The translations under genes and the position numbers were made by a program. Under the pieces are notes generated by a model that saw nothing but the letters and a program-made list of their open reading frames with translations, ran no database searches and was not told the DNA's origin. 64,000 nt of DNA from Candidatus Dormiibacterota bacterium (lineage in GTDB: Bacteria > Chloroflexota > Dormibacteria > Aeolococcales > Bog-877). Location of the stretch: the NCBI GenBank assembly GCA_027313505.1, contig DAHVDN010000009.1:1-64000 (forward strand). The letters run 5' to 3'. Below are positions 1-12,178 of this stretch, piece after piece. How positions within the stretch are numbered: position 1 is the first letter of the stretch; every line of letters starts with the position of its first letter.

Positions 1-219
1 CTGGAGCGAGTCAATGCTGAGATTGACCGCAGGGCCAAGGTGGTCGGGATTTTCCCCAACTCCGCTTCGCTGCTACGACTCTCAACCGCGGTCCTGCAGG
101 AGCAGCACGACGAGTGGCAGGACGGCCGCTGTCACTTCTCACTCCAGTCCATGGCCCGACTCGACCCCAACTCCGACCCTCTCCTCACCAACCCTCTCAC
201 CGCTGGGCTGGCTGCCTGA
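1..219 (+). CDS. IS256-family transposase, C-terminal fragment (5' end outside window)
   Basis: Frame 1 from base 1 reads LERVNAEIDRRAKVVGIFPNSASLLRLSTAVLQEQHDEWQDGRCHFSLQSMARLDPN...GLAA*, typical of IS256/mutator transposase C-termini (VVGIFPN...RL..AVL.EQ.DEW). Missing from the ORF track because no start codon lies in the window. Confidence 0.88.
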   Translation: MERVNAEIDRRAKVVGIFPNSASLLRLSTAVLQEQHDEWQDGRCHFSLQSMARLDPNSDPLLTNPLTAGLAA

Positions 220-799
220 TGTCCATCACCCCAAGAGCTATTCACTTTTACACCACTCCGCGGGACTTGACTCGGGCGGGTCGACGAGGCCTTCGCGTAC
301 CCGGGGCTCCAGCTGAGCGCCCTGAACCCAAGGTCTGAGGCACACTGACCCACCAACTCGCAAGCGGTGGCGGACGGGTCAGTTGAGAACGTGTGCTCGG
401 TGAAAGGCGGACCGCAATGCCAAGAACCGCCCCTAGATGGGGCCGAGTGGGCACTAGGGCACGCCAGTTTTGGCCGCTTCACCGGCTGTCTCCTGCCCCT
501 CGGCCGTCAACCTCCTCACCCCCTCTTTGCTGGATCGGGACACCGCAGAGTGTATTTTGGGCGAGTCAGAAAGGAGTTGACCTCCCGTCGACACCCTTTA
601 TCGACTCCAAGCCCAGCACCGACCCCTCCAGCTGGGACCGGCAACGACGGGTGGACACCGATCCAGATTCCCGCGCCATCGACGAGCGGTCCGTAGCAGA
701 GAGCGGGCGGCGTTTGCCAAGATGGAGAAGATTGAGGGAAATCGTCTCAGCCGCTGACCGTGCCGAATTGTCCGTGGATGGTCGGGCTGGTCCGACGGA

Positions 800-1219
800 T
801 CAACTCACCTCTTGAATACGTACCAGGTTGCCGGCAGGGTCGCGCAGAGCACAGTCGCGAATCCCATAGGGTTGGTCAGTCGGCTCTTGTACCACCTCGG
901 CACCGCTGGCCCGGAGCTGTTCGAAGGTGCTGTCGAGATCCTTGGTGGCCAATAGGATCCAACCATAGGTCCCCTTGGCCATCATTTCGGTGATGGTGCG
1001 CCGCTCTTGGTCTGTGAGTCCAGGATCGGAGGCTGGCGGCGCCAATAGAATGGAGACGCTCGGCTGGTGCGGGGGCCCGACCGTGACCCAGCGCATCCCT
1101 CCATATCCCACGTCAGTGCGAACTTCAAAGCCAAGCGTGTCCCGGTAGAAGGCCAGGGATGCCTCTGGGTCGACGTGCGGCAAAGAAGTCGTGTGGATGG
1201 TGATGTCCATCGTGGTCAT
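800..1219 (-). CDS. VOC (glyoxalase/bleomycin resistance) family protein
   Basis: MDITIHTTSLPHVDPEASLAFYRDTLGFEVRTDV...RDCALRDPAGNLVRIQE is a typical VOC fold signature. Confidence 0.9.
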   Translation of the reverse strand: MTTMDITIHTTSLPHVDPEASLAFYRDTLGFEVRTDVGYGGMRWVTVGPPHQPSVSILLAPPASDPGLTDQERRTITEMMAKGTYGWILLATKDLDSTFEQLRASGAEVVQEPTDQPYGIRDCALRDPAGNLVRIQEVS

Positions 1220-1220
1220 T

Positions 1221-1655
1221 CTAGGAGCGAGGTCCTGGTCCGCGCCTGATCGGTCTGGTCACCTGTTTGGCCACGCAGGGGGGAATCCCAGCCCATTCTC
1301 TTCTCGCCAGAGCTCGAAATGCACCTGGGGGAATGCCGACCAGCTCCGTGAACCGCAGGCTGAAGGTTCCCAGCGACGAGCATCCGACTCTGAAGCACAC
1401 CTCTGTCACGTTCAGATCGCCACGAAGCAGGAGGCCCATCGCACGCTCAATGCGGCGGGTCATCAAGTAACTGTACGGGGACTCGCCGTAGGCAAGCCGA
1501 AACTCTCGGCTGAGGTGTCCGGCAGACATGTGAACGTCGCGAGCCAGTGCCTCTACGTCCAGCGGCTCCGCGTAGTCCCGGTCCATGCGGTCGCGAACCC
1601 GGCGAAGCCGTGCCAGACGGACTAGGCGCTGCGGCGGAACAGGTCTGAGAGGCAT
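1221..1655 (-). CDS. AraC-family helix-turn-helix transcriptional regulator
   Basis: DVEALARDVHMSAGHLSREFRLAYGESPYSYLMTRRIERAMGLLLRGDLNVTEVCFRVGCSSLGTFSLRFTELVGIPPGAFR is a complete AraC double HTH; it ends 1 nt before the VOC gene start. Confidence 0.93.
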   Translation of the reverse strand: MPLRPVPPQRLVRLARLRRVRDRMDRDYAEPLDVEALARDVHMSAGHLSREFRLAYGESPYSYLMTRRIERAMGLLLRGDLNVTEVCFRVGCSSLGTFSLRFTELVGIPPGAFRALARREWAGIPPCVAKQVTRPIRRGPGPRS

Positions 1656-1949
1656 TGGCCATGATCATGCCACGTAACGCCAGGGTATACCATCGATTCC
1701 CGAACTCCAGGAGCTTCCGCTAGTTTCGTCTCGCCACGGCAGCCGCTTGGCCGGGCACTCGGGCCCGGCGTCAATCAGTGGGGGACCCTCGGCCACCGCT
1801 TGTCGGCTCCTGCCTAGACCCGCAGATGGCTGGATGCCATTGGAAGTTGGGCAGCGGGTCAACAGACTGGTCAGGAATCGAGAAGACCAAATAGCGAAGC
1901 CACGGGTAGCATGACGGCCAAGTACAGACCGACTCAAAAAGGAGTCCCC

Positions 1950-2306
1950 GTGACCAGCTCAGTTAACCACGGAATCAAGACGGTCCTGCATCCGGTGTCC
2001 AATTTGGCGACGGCCAAGTCCGTTTACGGCGCCCTGCTCGGCATACCGCCTCAGACTGATGGGCCGTACTATGTCGGCTTTGATGTGGCAGGTCAGCATA
2101 TTGGCTTGGTGCCAGGCGGTGGACCCCAGGGCATGAGCTCCCCGGTCGCCTACTGGCACGTCCAGGACATCGAGGCAAAGCTGGCCGAGGTCATAGCAGC
2201 GGGAGCCACCCTGAAGGAGTCAGCGCACGACGTTGGCGGTGGTCGCCTGGTAGCGACGGTGATTGATCCCGACGGGAACGTCCTCGGGCTCATTGAGGAC
2301 CGATGA
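1950..2306 (+). CDS. VOC family protein
   Basis: VTSSVNHGIKTVLHPVSNLATAKSVYGALLGIPPQTDGPYYVGFDVAGQHIGLVP...VIDPDGNVLGLIEDR. GTG start at 1950 chosen because AAAGGAG lies just upstream; the ORF track starts at 1911. Confidence 0.88.
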   Translation: MTSSVNHGIKTVLHPVSNLATAKSVYGALLGIPPQTDGPYYVGFDVAGQHIGLVPGGGPQGMSSPVAYWHVQDIEAKLAEVIAAGATLKESAHDVGGGRLVATVIDPDGNVLGLIEDR

Positions 2307-3149
2307 CCGGCGCATCCCCATCTCTCAATAGTCCTAACTTGCTTGTGCCTCACCCCTCGGCGTCGCCCGAGACACCTTAAATTGCTGCGTCGTGCCTATG
2401 TTGGCCGGCCCCGTAGTTGTCCCCTCGTTACCGGAGTGCAAACGGATGAAGGGCTGTCAGGACCACGCCGACCGCGATCCGGTAATCACGAGCCAACCGA
2501 CTTCCTGATCAGCCACGCGCTTGACGGTGTCCACCTTCGAGGGTTTGGGAGGGGTCTGAGATCGGACCTGGTCCGCCCAAGAGCGGTTGCCGCCTAAAGG
2601 TGGCACCAGGGGCCTCTGGTAGGCCGGGCGCATGTACCGGTGAGGTCGCCGGGTGAAGGCAACGACCGCCCGAGCCTCGCCTTGGCGATCCAGACGTTCC
2701 AGAATGGGCCCGGTTGCCGGCTGCACCGTTCCACTCTTGGGCACATGAGCGGTGGAGCCGCCTCCACCAGCAGTCACCGCAAACGCCACGGTGCTTCGCT
2801 GCAGTGGCGACGAAGTCCGCCCACCTGTAAGATCGGTGCGGCCTGATCGCGTACGGGGTCAATAATCTCTCCCGTCTCAGGGCCTGTCTTCCTGCAGGAC
2901 CAGGGGAGTATCGGCTCGATGGATGGACCCCGAAAGGCGGCATCCAGACCATCCTTGGTGAAGAGCAGCGATGGCACTCGAACCGGATTCGCCCGGTCGG
3001 CTCAGGGCTTGACCTTGAAGCCGCCGTCAATCATTTGAAGTCGGCCCAGAACCCACTCCGGGGCACGGGGACTACCTCCACTTTGAACGGATCTTGACCG
3101 TTTACGGGAGTAGCCGCCATTGCCGACTGACGCTTTGCCGCTTGGTCCC

Positions 3150-3161
3150 GAACAGCAGTTT
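3150..3161. promoter_or_regulatory. Putative LexA operator upstream of lexA (GAACAGCAGTTT, one mismatch to GAACNNNNGTTC)
   Basis: CGAACAGCAGTTTG lies about 75 bp upstream of the lexA start; half-site GAAC-N4-GTTt. Confidence 0.5.
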
Positions 3162-3237
3162 GTGTTACAGGTGCGAAGGTGATACGATCCCGCACGACCA
3201 TTTGTTCCCACCACCCCCCCCGTAATGGAGACCACAG

Positions 3238-3867
3238 ATGAGCGAGAGCCTGACTCCTAGGCAGACAGAGATCTTCGACTTCCTGAAGAGCCGTGTAGCG
3301 CGCGGTGAATACCCTCCCTCGGTTCGTGAAATCGGCCTCGCGGTAGGGCTGAGCTCCAGCTCAACTGTCCAAAATCACCTCAATGTCATGGAGCGCAAGG
3401 GCGTAATTCGTCGAGACCCCACCAAGTCGCGCACGGTCAGCCTGACCGAGAGTCCGGTAGGTCCCGGGGGCGCATTCAGCCTCCCCCTGGTCGGTCAGGT
3501 TGCCGCTGGGGCTCCGGTCCTGGCACAGGAGAACATCGAGGATCACATCTACTTGGGGCCCCAGATCGCCGGCGACGGCGATTCGTACGTCCTCCGGGTC
3601 AAGGGCGACAGCATGATCGGCGATGGAATATTCGACGGCGACCTGGTCGTGGTCAAGCCCACCCGCGAGAGCCCGAACGGCTCTTTGGCCGTCGTACGGG
3701 TAGAGAATCCCACCACCGGTGAGGGAGAGGTGACGGTAAAGCGAATCTACCGCGAAGGAGGACGAATGAGGCTCCAACCCTCCAACCCTGCCTATGAACC
3801 ATTGGTCGTGGACGAAGCGGAGATCGAGGGGCGGATTTCGGCCGTCATCAGACTTTTGCGCAACTAG
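3238..3867 (+). CDS. lexA: LexA repressor (SOS regulator, S24 protease)
   Basis: N-terminal wHTH (LTPRQTEIFDFLKSRV...PPSVREIGLAVGLSSSSTVQNHL), Ala-Gly cleavage site (VAAGAP), catalytic Ser in KGDSM and Lys in VTVKRIY. Confidence 0.97.
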   Translation: MSESLTPRQTEIFDFLKSRVARGEYPPSVREIGLAVGLSSSSTVQNHLNVMERKGVIRRDPTKSRTVSLTESPVGPGGAFSLPLVGQVAAGAPVLAQENIEDHIYLGPQIAGDGDSYVLRVKGDSMIGDGIFDGDLVVVKPTRESPNGSLAVVRVENPTTGEGEVTVKRIYREGGRMRLQPSNPAYEPLVVDEAEIEGRISAVIRLLRN

Positions 3868-5210
3868 GCGCCAAGGTGACTGGGGGCCTCCCCGGGACTA
3901 CCCTCCGGTGATGGCCTAGACCCGGACAGCTGAGGCGCGATAGCTTCCAGCTGCCCGATGAGAGCCTGTGGGACCCGTCCAATTACATGGACCCCGTCGG
4001 CGGTGAACTCCTCCTGCTCCACGACCCCGTAGCGCCGCCACCTGGACAGGAGATTGATTTCTCCATACGGCACCGTGAACTCTGCGGGCTCCATCATTTG
4101 ACCCAGGCCGACACCAATCTTTCTCCGAAGCTCGTCTAGGCCCTCACCGGTGACGGCGCTCACCAGTTGGCCGTCCAGGTAGCGCTCCGGAACGAACATC
4201 TGCAGTCGGCTACGCGATTCCGGAGAACAGAGATCGGCCTTATTGACGGCCAGCACCATGGGGATCTCCGATACCCCGAGTTCCTCCAGGGTTGAGTGAA
4301 CCGTGTCGAGGCGGCGTTCTGCCCCCGCATGGCTGGCATCCAAGACGTGGACGATGAGGTCCGCTTGCTGGACTTCCTCGAGGGTCGCGTGAAAGGCGGC
4401 GACCAACTCGTGGGGTAGCTTCTGTATGAACCCGACAGTGTCCACGAGAAGGCATGGCTGCCCGCCGGGTAGCCGGATGGCCCTCGTGGTCGGGTCGAGA
4501 GTCGCAAAAAGCTGATTCTCCGCTCGGGCGCCCCCTCGCGTCAGGGCGTTGAGAAGCGACGACTTGCCGGCGTTGGTATAGCCAACTAGTGCCACCGAGC
4601 GAAACGGGAGGCGCCGGCGCCCAGCCCGGTGGAGCGCCCGCTCCTCGGTGAGCTGCCGCAGGTCTCGTTCAAGGGAGGACAGTCGTGCCCGGATCCGCCT
4701 TCGGTCCGTCTCCAACTTCTGCTCTCCTGGGCCCCTTGTGCCGATCCCTCCCCCCAATCGAGAAAACTGGTCGCCTCGAGTAAGACGCGGCAGTAGATGG
4801 CGCAGCTGGGCTGCCTCCACCTGGATCCGACCTTCTCGGGAGCGCGCGTGCTGCGCGAAAATGTCAAGGATCAGCCCCGCGCGGTCGACGATTGGCACTC
4901 CGACTTGCTCCTCCAGGTTCCGCTGTTGGCGAGGTGACAGTTCGTCGTTGGTAATTAACAGGCCGAACTCCAGGCTTTCGCGAAGTGCAGCGATCTCCCC
5001 AACCTTCCCTTTCCCGTAGTACAGGGCGGGATCGACCTGGGGTCGTTTTTGGACATCACTGCCCACAACTTGGGCGCCGGCTGTCACGGCGAGCTCCCTT
5101 AGCTCATCCATCTCATGATCGACGCGGGTCAGAGCAGACTCAGACGGCGCCCAACCAAGCAGAAAGGCACGCTCGCCCCTTTCCTGCATCGACTCGTCGA
5201 ATACCTTCAC
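3864..5210 (-). CDS. hflX: GTPase HflX
   Basis: RGPGEQKLETDRRRIRARLSSLERDL; GYTNAGKSSLLNAL; DTVGFIQKLPHELVAAFHATLEE. GTG start at 5210 overlaps the miaA stop (GTGA). Confidence 0.96.
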   Translation of the reverse strand: MKVFDESMQERGERAFLLGWAPSESALTRVDHEMDELRELAVTAGAQVVGSDVQKRPQVDPALYYGKGKVGEIAALRESLEFGLLITNDELSPRQQRNLEEQVGVPIVDRAGLILDIFAQHARSREGRIQVEAAQLRHLLPRLTRGDQFSRLGGGIGTRGPGEQKLETDRRRIRARLSSLERDLRQLTEERALHRAGRRRLPFRSVALVGYTNAGKSSLLNALTRGGARAENQLFATLDPTTRAIRLPGGQPCLLVDTVGFIQKLPHELVAAFHATLEEVQQADLIVHVLDASHAGAERRLDTVHSTLEELGVSEIPMVLAVNKADLCSPESRSRLQMFVPERYLDGQLVSAVTGEGLDELRRKIGVGLGQMMEPAEFTVPYGEINLLSRWRRYGVVEQEEFTADGVHVIGRVPQALIGQLEAIAPQLSGSRPSPEGSPGEAPSHLGA

Positions 5211-6133
5211 AAGTCCTCCTTGGCAAATCGCTCCTGAACCTGCTCCCAACAACTGCTCGCAAGCTGTTCAGAATCGGGGGAAGAGTCTACCCATATGAGA
5301 TCGGCCTCGCCACGAAGCCAGGTCATCTGCTGGCGCGCATATCTCCAGGTCCTTTGGATGAGCGCTGCCAGAGCTTGGTCCCGGTTGAGCCTGCGCTCGA
5401 GCAACCCCAGCGCCTCTCGATACCCGATGGCGGCCCCTTCGATCACTTTGGCCGAGTAACCTGCTGACAAAAGCCCCCGCACCTCCTCAAGCAACGGCTC
5501 TCCAAGCAGGGAGCTGGAACGCAGAATGATCCGCTGCTTGAGCTCACCAAGTTCGACCCGAAGGGCCAACTTAGCCACCTTCCAGTCCGTGGGCCAAGCA
5601 CCGGCTACAGCTCCTCGGCGCGCCAGCTCCAGAGCCCGCGCGACCCTCCTCGGGTTGTGGTCATCTATCCGCGATAGTCGGCCAGGATCTACCTCGAACA
5701 ACTCCTGAACCGCTGAGCTTAGATCTTCGCCAGGCAGCCCTTGCCCAACCCGGTCCCGGTCGTAGTCCGCACCGCCAAAGTCAAATCCCCCCAGCAGTGC
5801 CCGCACGTACAGGCCGGTGCCCCCGACCACCAAGGGGATGCGCCGCCTTAACCAGGTCTGCTGAATCTGGCCCCGGGCCAGGGTTGAGAAGTCGGCGGCC
5901 GAGAACTCCGTGCCCAGATGGCGCCAGTCCAGGCCGTGGCAGGTGACTCCGTCAAGATCGCTGGCTGAGGGCTTGCACACGCCAACAGCCAACTCGGCGA
6001 TTGCTTGGCGGGAGTCGGCGTTAATCAGCTCGCCGCCCCAACGCCGAGCCAACGCCACCGCCAGGGCGGTCTTTCCTGAGGCCGTCGGGCCCATGATTGC
6101 AACCACAAAAGGCGGCTGGACAGGGGTTGTCAC
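5207..6133 (-). CDS. miaA: tRNA dimethylallyltransferase
   Basis: MGPTASGKTALAVALARRWGGELINADSRQ...VGGTGLYVRALL...; lies directly downstream of mutL with overlapping ATGA. Confidence 0.97.
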   Translation of the reverse strand: MTTPVQPPFVVAIMGPTASGKTALAVALARRWGGELINADSRQAIAELAVGVCKPSASDLDGVTCHGLDWRHLGTEFSAADFSTLARGQIQQTWLRRRIPLVVGGTGLYVRALLGGFDFGGADYDRDRVGQGLPGEDLSSAVQELFEVDPGRLSRIDDHNPRRVARALELARRGAVAGAWPTDWKVAKLALRVELGELKQRIILRSSSLLGEPLLEEVRGLLSAGYSAKVIEGAAIGYREALGLLERRLNRDQALAALIQRTWRYARQQMTWLRGEADLIWVDSSPDSEQLASSCWEQVQERFAKEDL

Positions 6134-7858
6134 CTGCGCTGAAATGCGGATAAAAGCTGGTCCTCACTCAGGAGCAAGACGGCCGGGCGCCCGTGAGGAC
6201 AGCTGATGCCCCCATCGGTGACTGCCAGAGCATGCAGTAGCGCGACCGCCTCGCCATCGGGTAGTCGGTCACCGAACCGCACCGCGCTGTGGCAGGCCAG
6301 GGACGCGGCCATGCCGTGCCTTCGGGATTGCTCACTTTCCCCCCGACCAGAGAGAACAAGCAGGTCTGTCAGGGCACTCGCCACCTGGGCGATGCGCATG
6401 CCCGCGGGGGCCGCCGAGCATCGGATCACGGCCTGTCCAAAGATGTCGGCTTCAAAGCCCAACTGTTCCAGCACGCGGCCGTCAGGAAAGGCAGCCTCCC
6501 AGGAGGCTGTGTCCAACTCGATTAAAAGCGGCTCCAGCAGTCCCTGAGCCGGAATCGGGGCGGCCCCGGGATGAGTGAGGACCTCCATCCACCGCTGATA
6601 AAGAACCTTCTCATGAGCGGCATGTTGGTCCACCAGGGCGAGGCCAGCCTGGGTCTCCGCTACCAGGTAGCGATTGTGGATCTGTCCCACATACCGCCAG
6701 CCGATCGCCTCGGACAGCGGGGCCGGCGGAACGACAGCGGCGGGTGGTTGCTGGGACGAGAATGCAAATCCAGGCGGTGCCTGGAATGGGAGCTGATCTG
6801 CGGCTGAGGCTGGTTCCTCAACCGGCACACCAGCGACCGTCAAGGTGGTGGGCCTAGCCCCCTGGAGAGCGGCCCAGCAGGACCGCTGGACCGCATCAAA
6901 CACGCGCCGCTCATCGCTGAAGCGAACCTCGCGCTTGGTCGGGTGAACATTCACATCCACCAAAGCGGGGTCGCAGCGAAGATTCAGCACCACCAAGGGG
7001 TACCTTCCCGTGGGGATCAGGCCGCGGTAGGCCCCCTCGACTGCTGCGACTAGGCCACGGTGGTGAACTCGACGCCCGTTCACCGCAATGACCATCGCCT
7101 GGCGGGAGGGACGGGCAGACTGCGGAGAGCCAAGAAACCCCAGGACCGAAATCTCCGAGTGGTCAAAGGGAATTTTCAGCAACCCTCTGGCAGCCTCGTC
7201 CCCGAAGACCGCAGAGATAGCTGCCGGCAGGGACCCACCGGCCGCTACCCGAAGTACCTGGCGTCCGTGGGATCGGAGGGTGAAGCTCACCTCCGGCCTG
7301 CTCAGCGCGGCCTCTGCAACCACGCGGCCGACCGCTGCTGCCTCCGACCTTGGAGACCGCAAGAACGCCCTGCGCGCCGGCACATTGTGAAACAGATTGC
7401 GAGCTGTGATGGTGGTCCCTTGGGGACCCGCCGTCACCACCGGCCCGCGGCGGCTCTCCCCGTCCACCACGATAGAGTGCGCTCGATTGTCGCCTTTCAC
7501 CCGGCTGACGGCCGTGACCCGAGACACTGCCGCAACACTGGCCAGGGCCTCTCCGCGAAAGCCATATGTCTGAAGGTGAAGGAGATCGTCAATGGTGACC
7601 AATTTGCTGGTAGCGTGACGATCAAAGGCCCTTGATAACTCCTCAGCGCTCATGCCCTCGCCATCGTCGACAACCCGAAGGAGCTCCATCCCACCCTCTT
7701 CCATCTCGATCGTCACCACCTTGGCCCTCGCGTCCAGGGAGTTCTCGACCAGCTCCTTGACGGCGGAGGCCGGACGATCTATCACCTCGCCGGCCGCAAT
7801 AGCTTCAGCCACCGCCTTTTCGAGGGTGCGGATTCGACCCATCTCCGGCGGAGACGCC

Positions 7859-7875
<17 letters not shown>
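6130..7875 (-). CDS. mutL: DNA mismatch repair protein MutL
   Basis: AIAAGEVIDRPASAVKELVENSLDA, DDGEGMSAEEL, GFRGEALASVAAVS, VNVHPTKREVRF; C-terminal dimerisation domain HAAHEKVLYQRW. Start chosen at MSGPTEAS. Confidence 0.97.
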
Positions 7876-10491
<2,616 letters not shown>

Positions 10492-10492
<1 letters not shown>

Positions 10493-11781
10493 CAGCCGCC
10501 GACTAGCTGCCAGGCGGTCGCAGACTCGACCCGGACGTCCAGGATTGCTCCGACCTGCGCCGGCCCGTTCACCCATACGACCCTATTCTGTCGTGTCCGT
10601 CCGAAGGGCCGCCCCCCCTGGCCGATCCCTTCCACCAAGACCTCTACCGTCCGGCCAACCAGAGCCTGGTTTCGGTGAAGGCTGATCTTCCGCTGCAGTT
10701 CCAAGAGCCGCTGAAGCCGCTCGCTCTTAAGGGCTCTCGGGACATCGTCCGGTCGCCTAAAAGCGGCCGTGCCCGGGCGCGGCGAATACGCCTGAATGTG
10801 GACAGTGTCGAACTCCACCTCCTCAACCATCCGGTAGGTGGCTTCGAACTCCGAGTCGGTCTCACCACAGAACCCCACGATGACGTCGGTACTCAGGGAA
10901 AGGCCGGGTATGATCGTTCGAGCCTTCTCAAGGACGGTCCGGTAGTCGGCCACCGAATACTCCCGCTTCATCCGCCGCAGACAGCTATCGCTTCCGGACT
11001 GTACCGGTAAATGGAACTGCTCGCAGGCGGTCTCGAGTTCGGCAATTGCTGTCATCAAGTCCGATGACGCGTTGCGTGGGTGAGATGTCAGAAAACGCAT
11101 CCGTCTCAGCCCCGGGACCCTGTCGACCATGCTCATGAGATGGGGAAGGTCGATCCCGGACGCGGGATCTCGGTAAGAGTTGACGTTCTGTCCAAGGAGG
11201 GTGATCTCCACCACTCCACGATCCACCATCCTTTTGGCCTCATCCACGACCTGATCTTTCGGACGGCTCCGCTCCTTTCCACGGACGAAGGGCACAATGC
11301 AGTAGGTGCACATCTCATTGCAGCCAAGGATCACCGGAAGGTAGGCGCATAGGCGATCTGAGGCAGGCAGCGGGACCGGTCCGTTAAGAGCGCCCTGATA
11401 CAGGTCCCTGATTCGCGCCATGAACCCGTCCGGCTCGCGCATGTCGAACACATAGTCGAGATGTCGGAACCGCCGCAGGAGGTCACTTCCGTGCTCCCCC
11501 ACCATGCACCCAGTAAGTGCGATGGCACGCCCAGGACGCTCCTCTTTCCACTCGGCCAGCTCGCCGAGTTTCCCATTCGTCTTGTCCTCCGCGTGCTGTC
11601 TGACGGCGCACGTCACGAGCACTGTGAGGTCGGCATCGTCCAGAGCTGCTCCCGGACGCAGACCGATCTCCGCGAATCCCTCCGCCAGACTGTCGGAGTC
11701 CGCGCTATTCATCTGGCAACCGATCTGCCAGATGTGGACCCGCGGCGCCTTGTCTCCGACAACTGCCATCGGGGCACGCAA
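10492..11781 (-). CDS. miaB: tRNA-2-methylthio-N6-dimethylallyladenosine synthase MiaB (radical SAM methylthiotransferase)
   Basis: IWQIGCQMNSADSD N-terminal UPF0004 domain; GCNEMCTYCIVPFVRGKERSR radical SAM CxxxCxxC; C-terminal TRAM-like region. Confidence 0.95.
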
Positions 11782-11840
11782 CGGTCTGGCCTCAGCGAGC
11801 GGGAGGGGGAGGAACCGAGGCCCAGCACTAACCCCCGTCG

Positions 11841-12101
11841 TCAGCGCACCTCCACGATGAGGCGGATCCCGGTGCGCTCTTCGCCATCGATGGAGATGTC
11901 GATGAATGAAGGGATGCAGACTAGGTCCAGCCCCCCGGCCGCGACGTACCCGCGCGAGATGGCAATCGCCTTCACCGCCTGGTTGATCGCCCCAGCCCCG
12001 ATAGCCTGAATCTCAACTCGGTGCTCGGTGCGCACGACACCAGCGATCGCTCCCGCAACCTTGACCGGTTGGGAGGTAGCCGAGACCTTGAGGACTTCCA
12101 C
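11841..12101 (-). CDS. spoVS: Stage V sporulation protein S (SpoVS) family protein
   Basis: VEVLKVSATSQPVKVAGAIAGVVRTEHRVEIQAIGAGAINQAVKAIAISRGYVAAGGLDLVCIPSFIDISIDGEERTGIRLIVEVR matches the whole SpoVS family; GTG start at 12101 rather than the track ATG. Confidence 0.93.
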   Translation of the reverse strand: MEVLKVSATSQPVKVAGAIAGVVRTEHRVEIQAIGAGAINQAVKAIAISRGYVAAGGLDLVCIPSFIDISIDGEERTGIRLIVEVR

Positions 12102-12178
12102 TGGTGTGGCGGCGCTCCCGCCGGTGAACGGGGGGTGAATTGACAACTTAAATGAATGCCTGATCTGTAACAGGGATT

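Noticed and set aside
132-815. Several overlapping ORFs (132-482 -, 367-696 +, 393-815 +)
   Set aside because: Pro/Arg/Ser-rich shadow translations typical of high-GC noncoding or alternate-frame DNA; no recognisable motifs.
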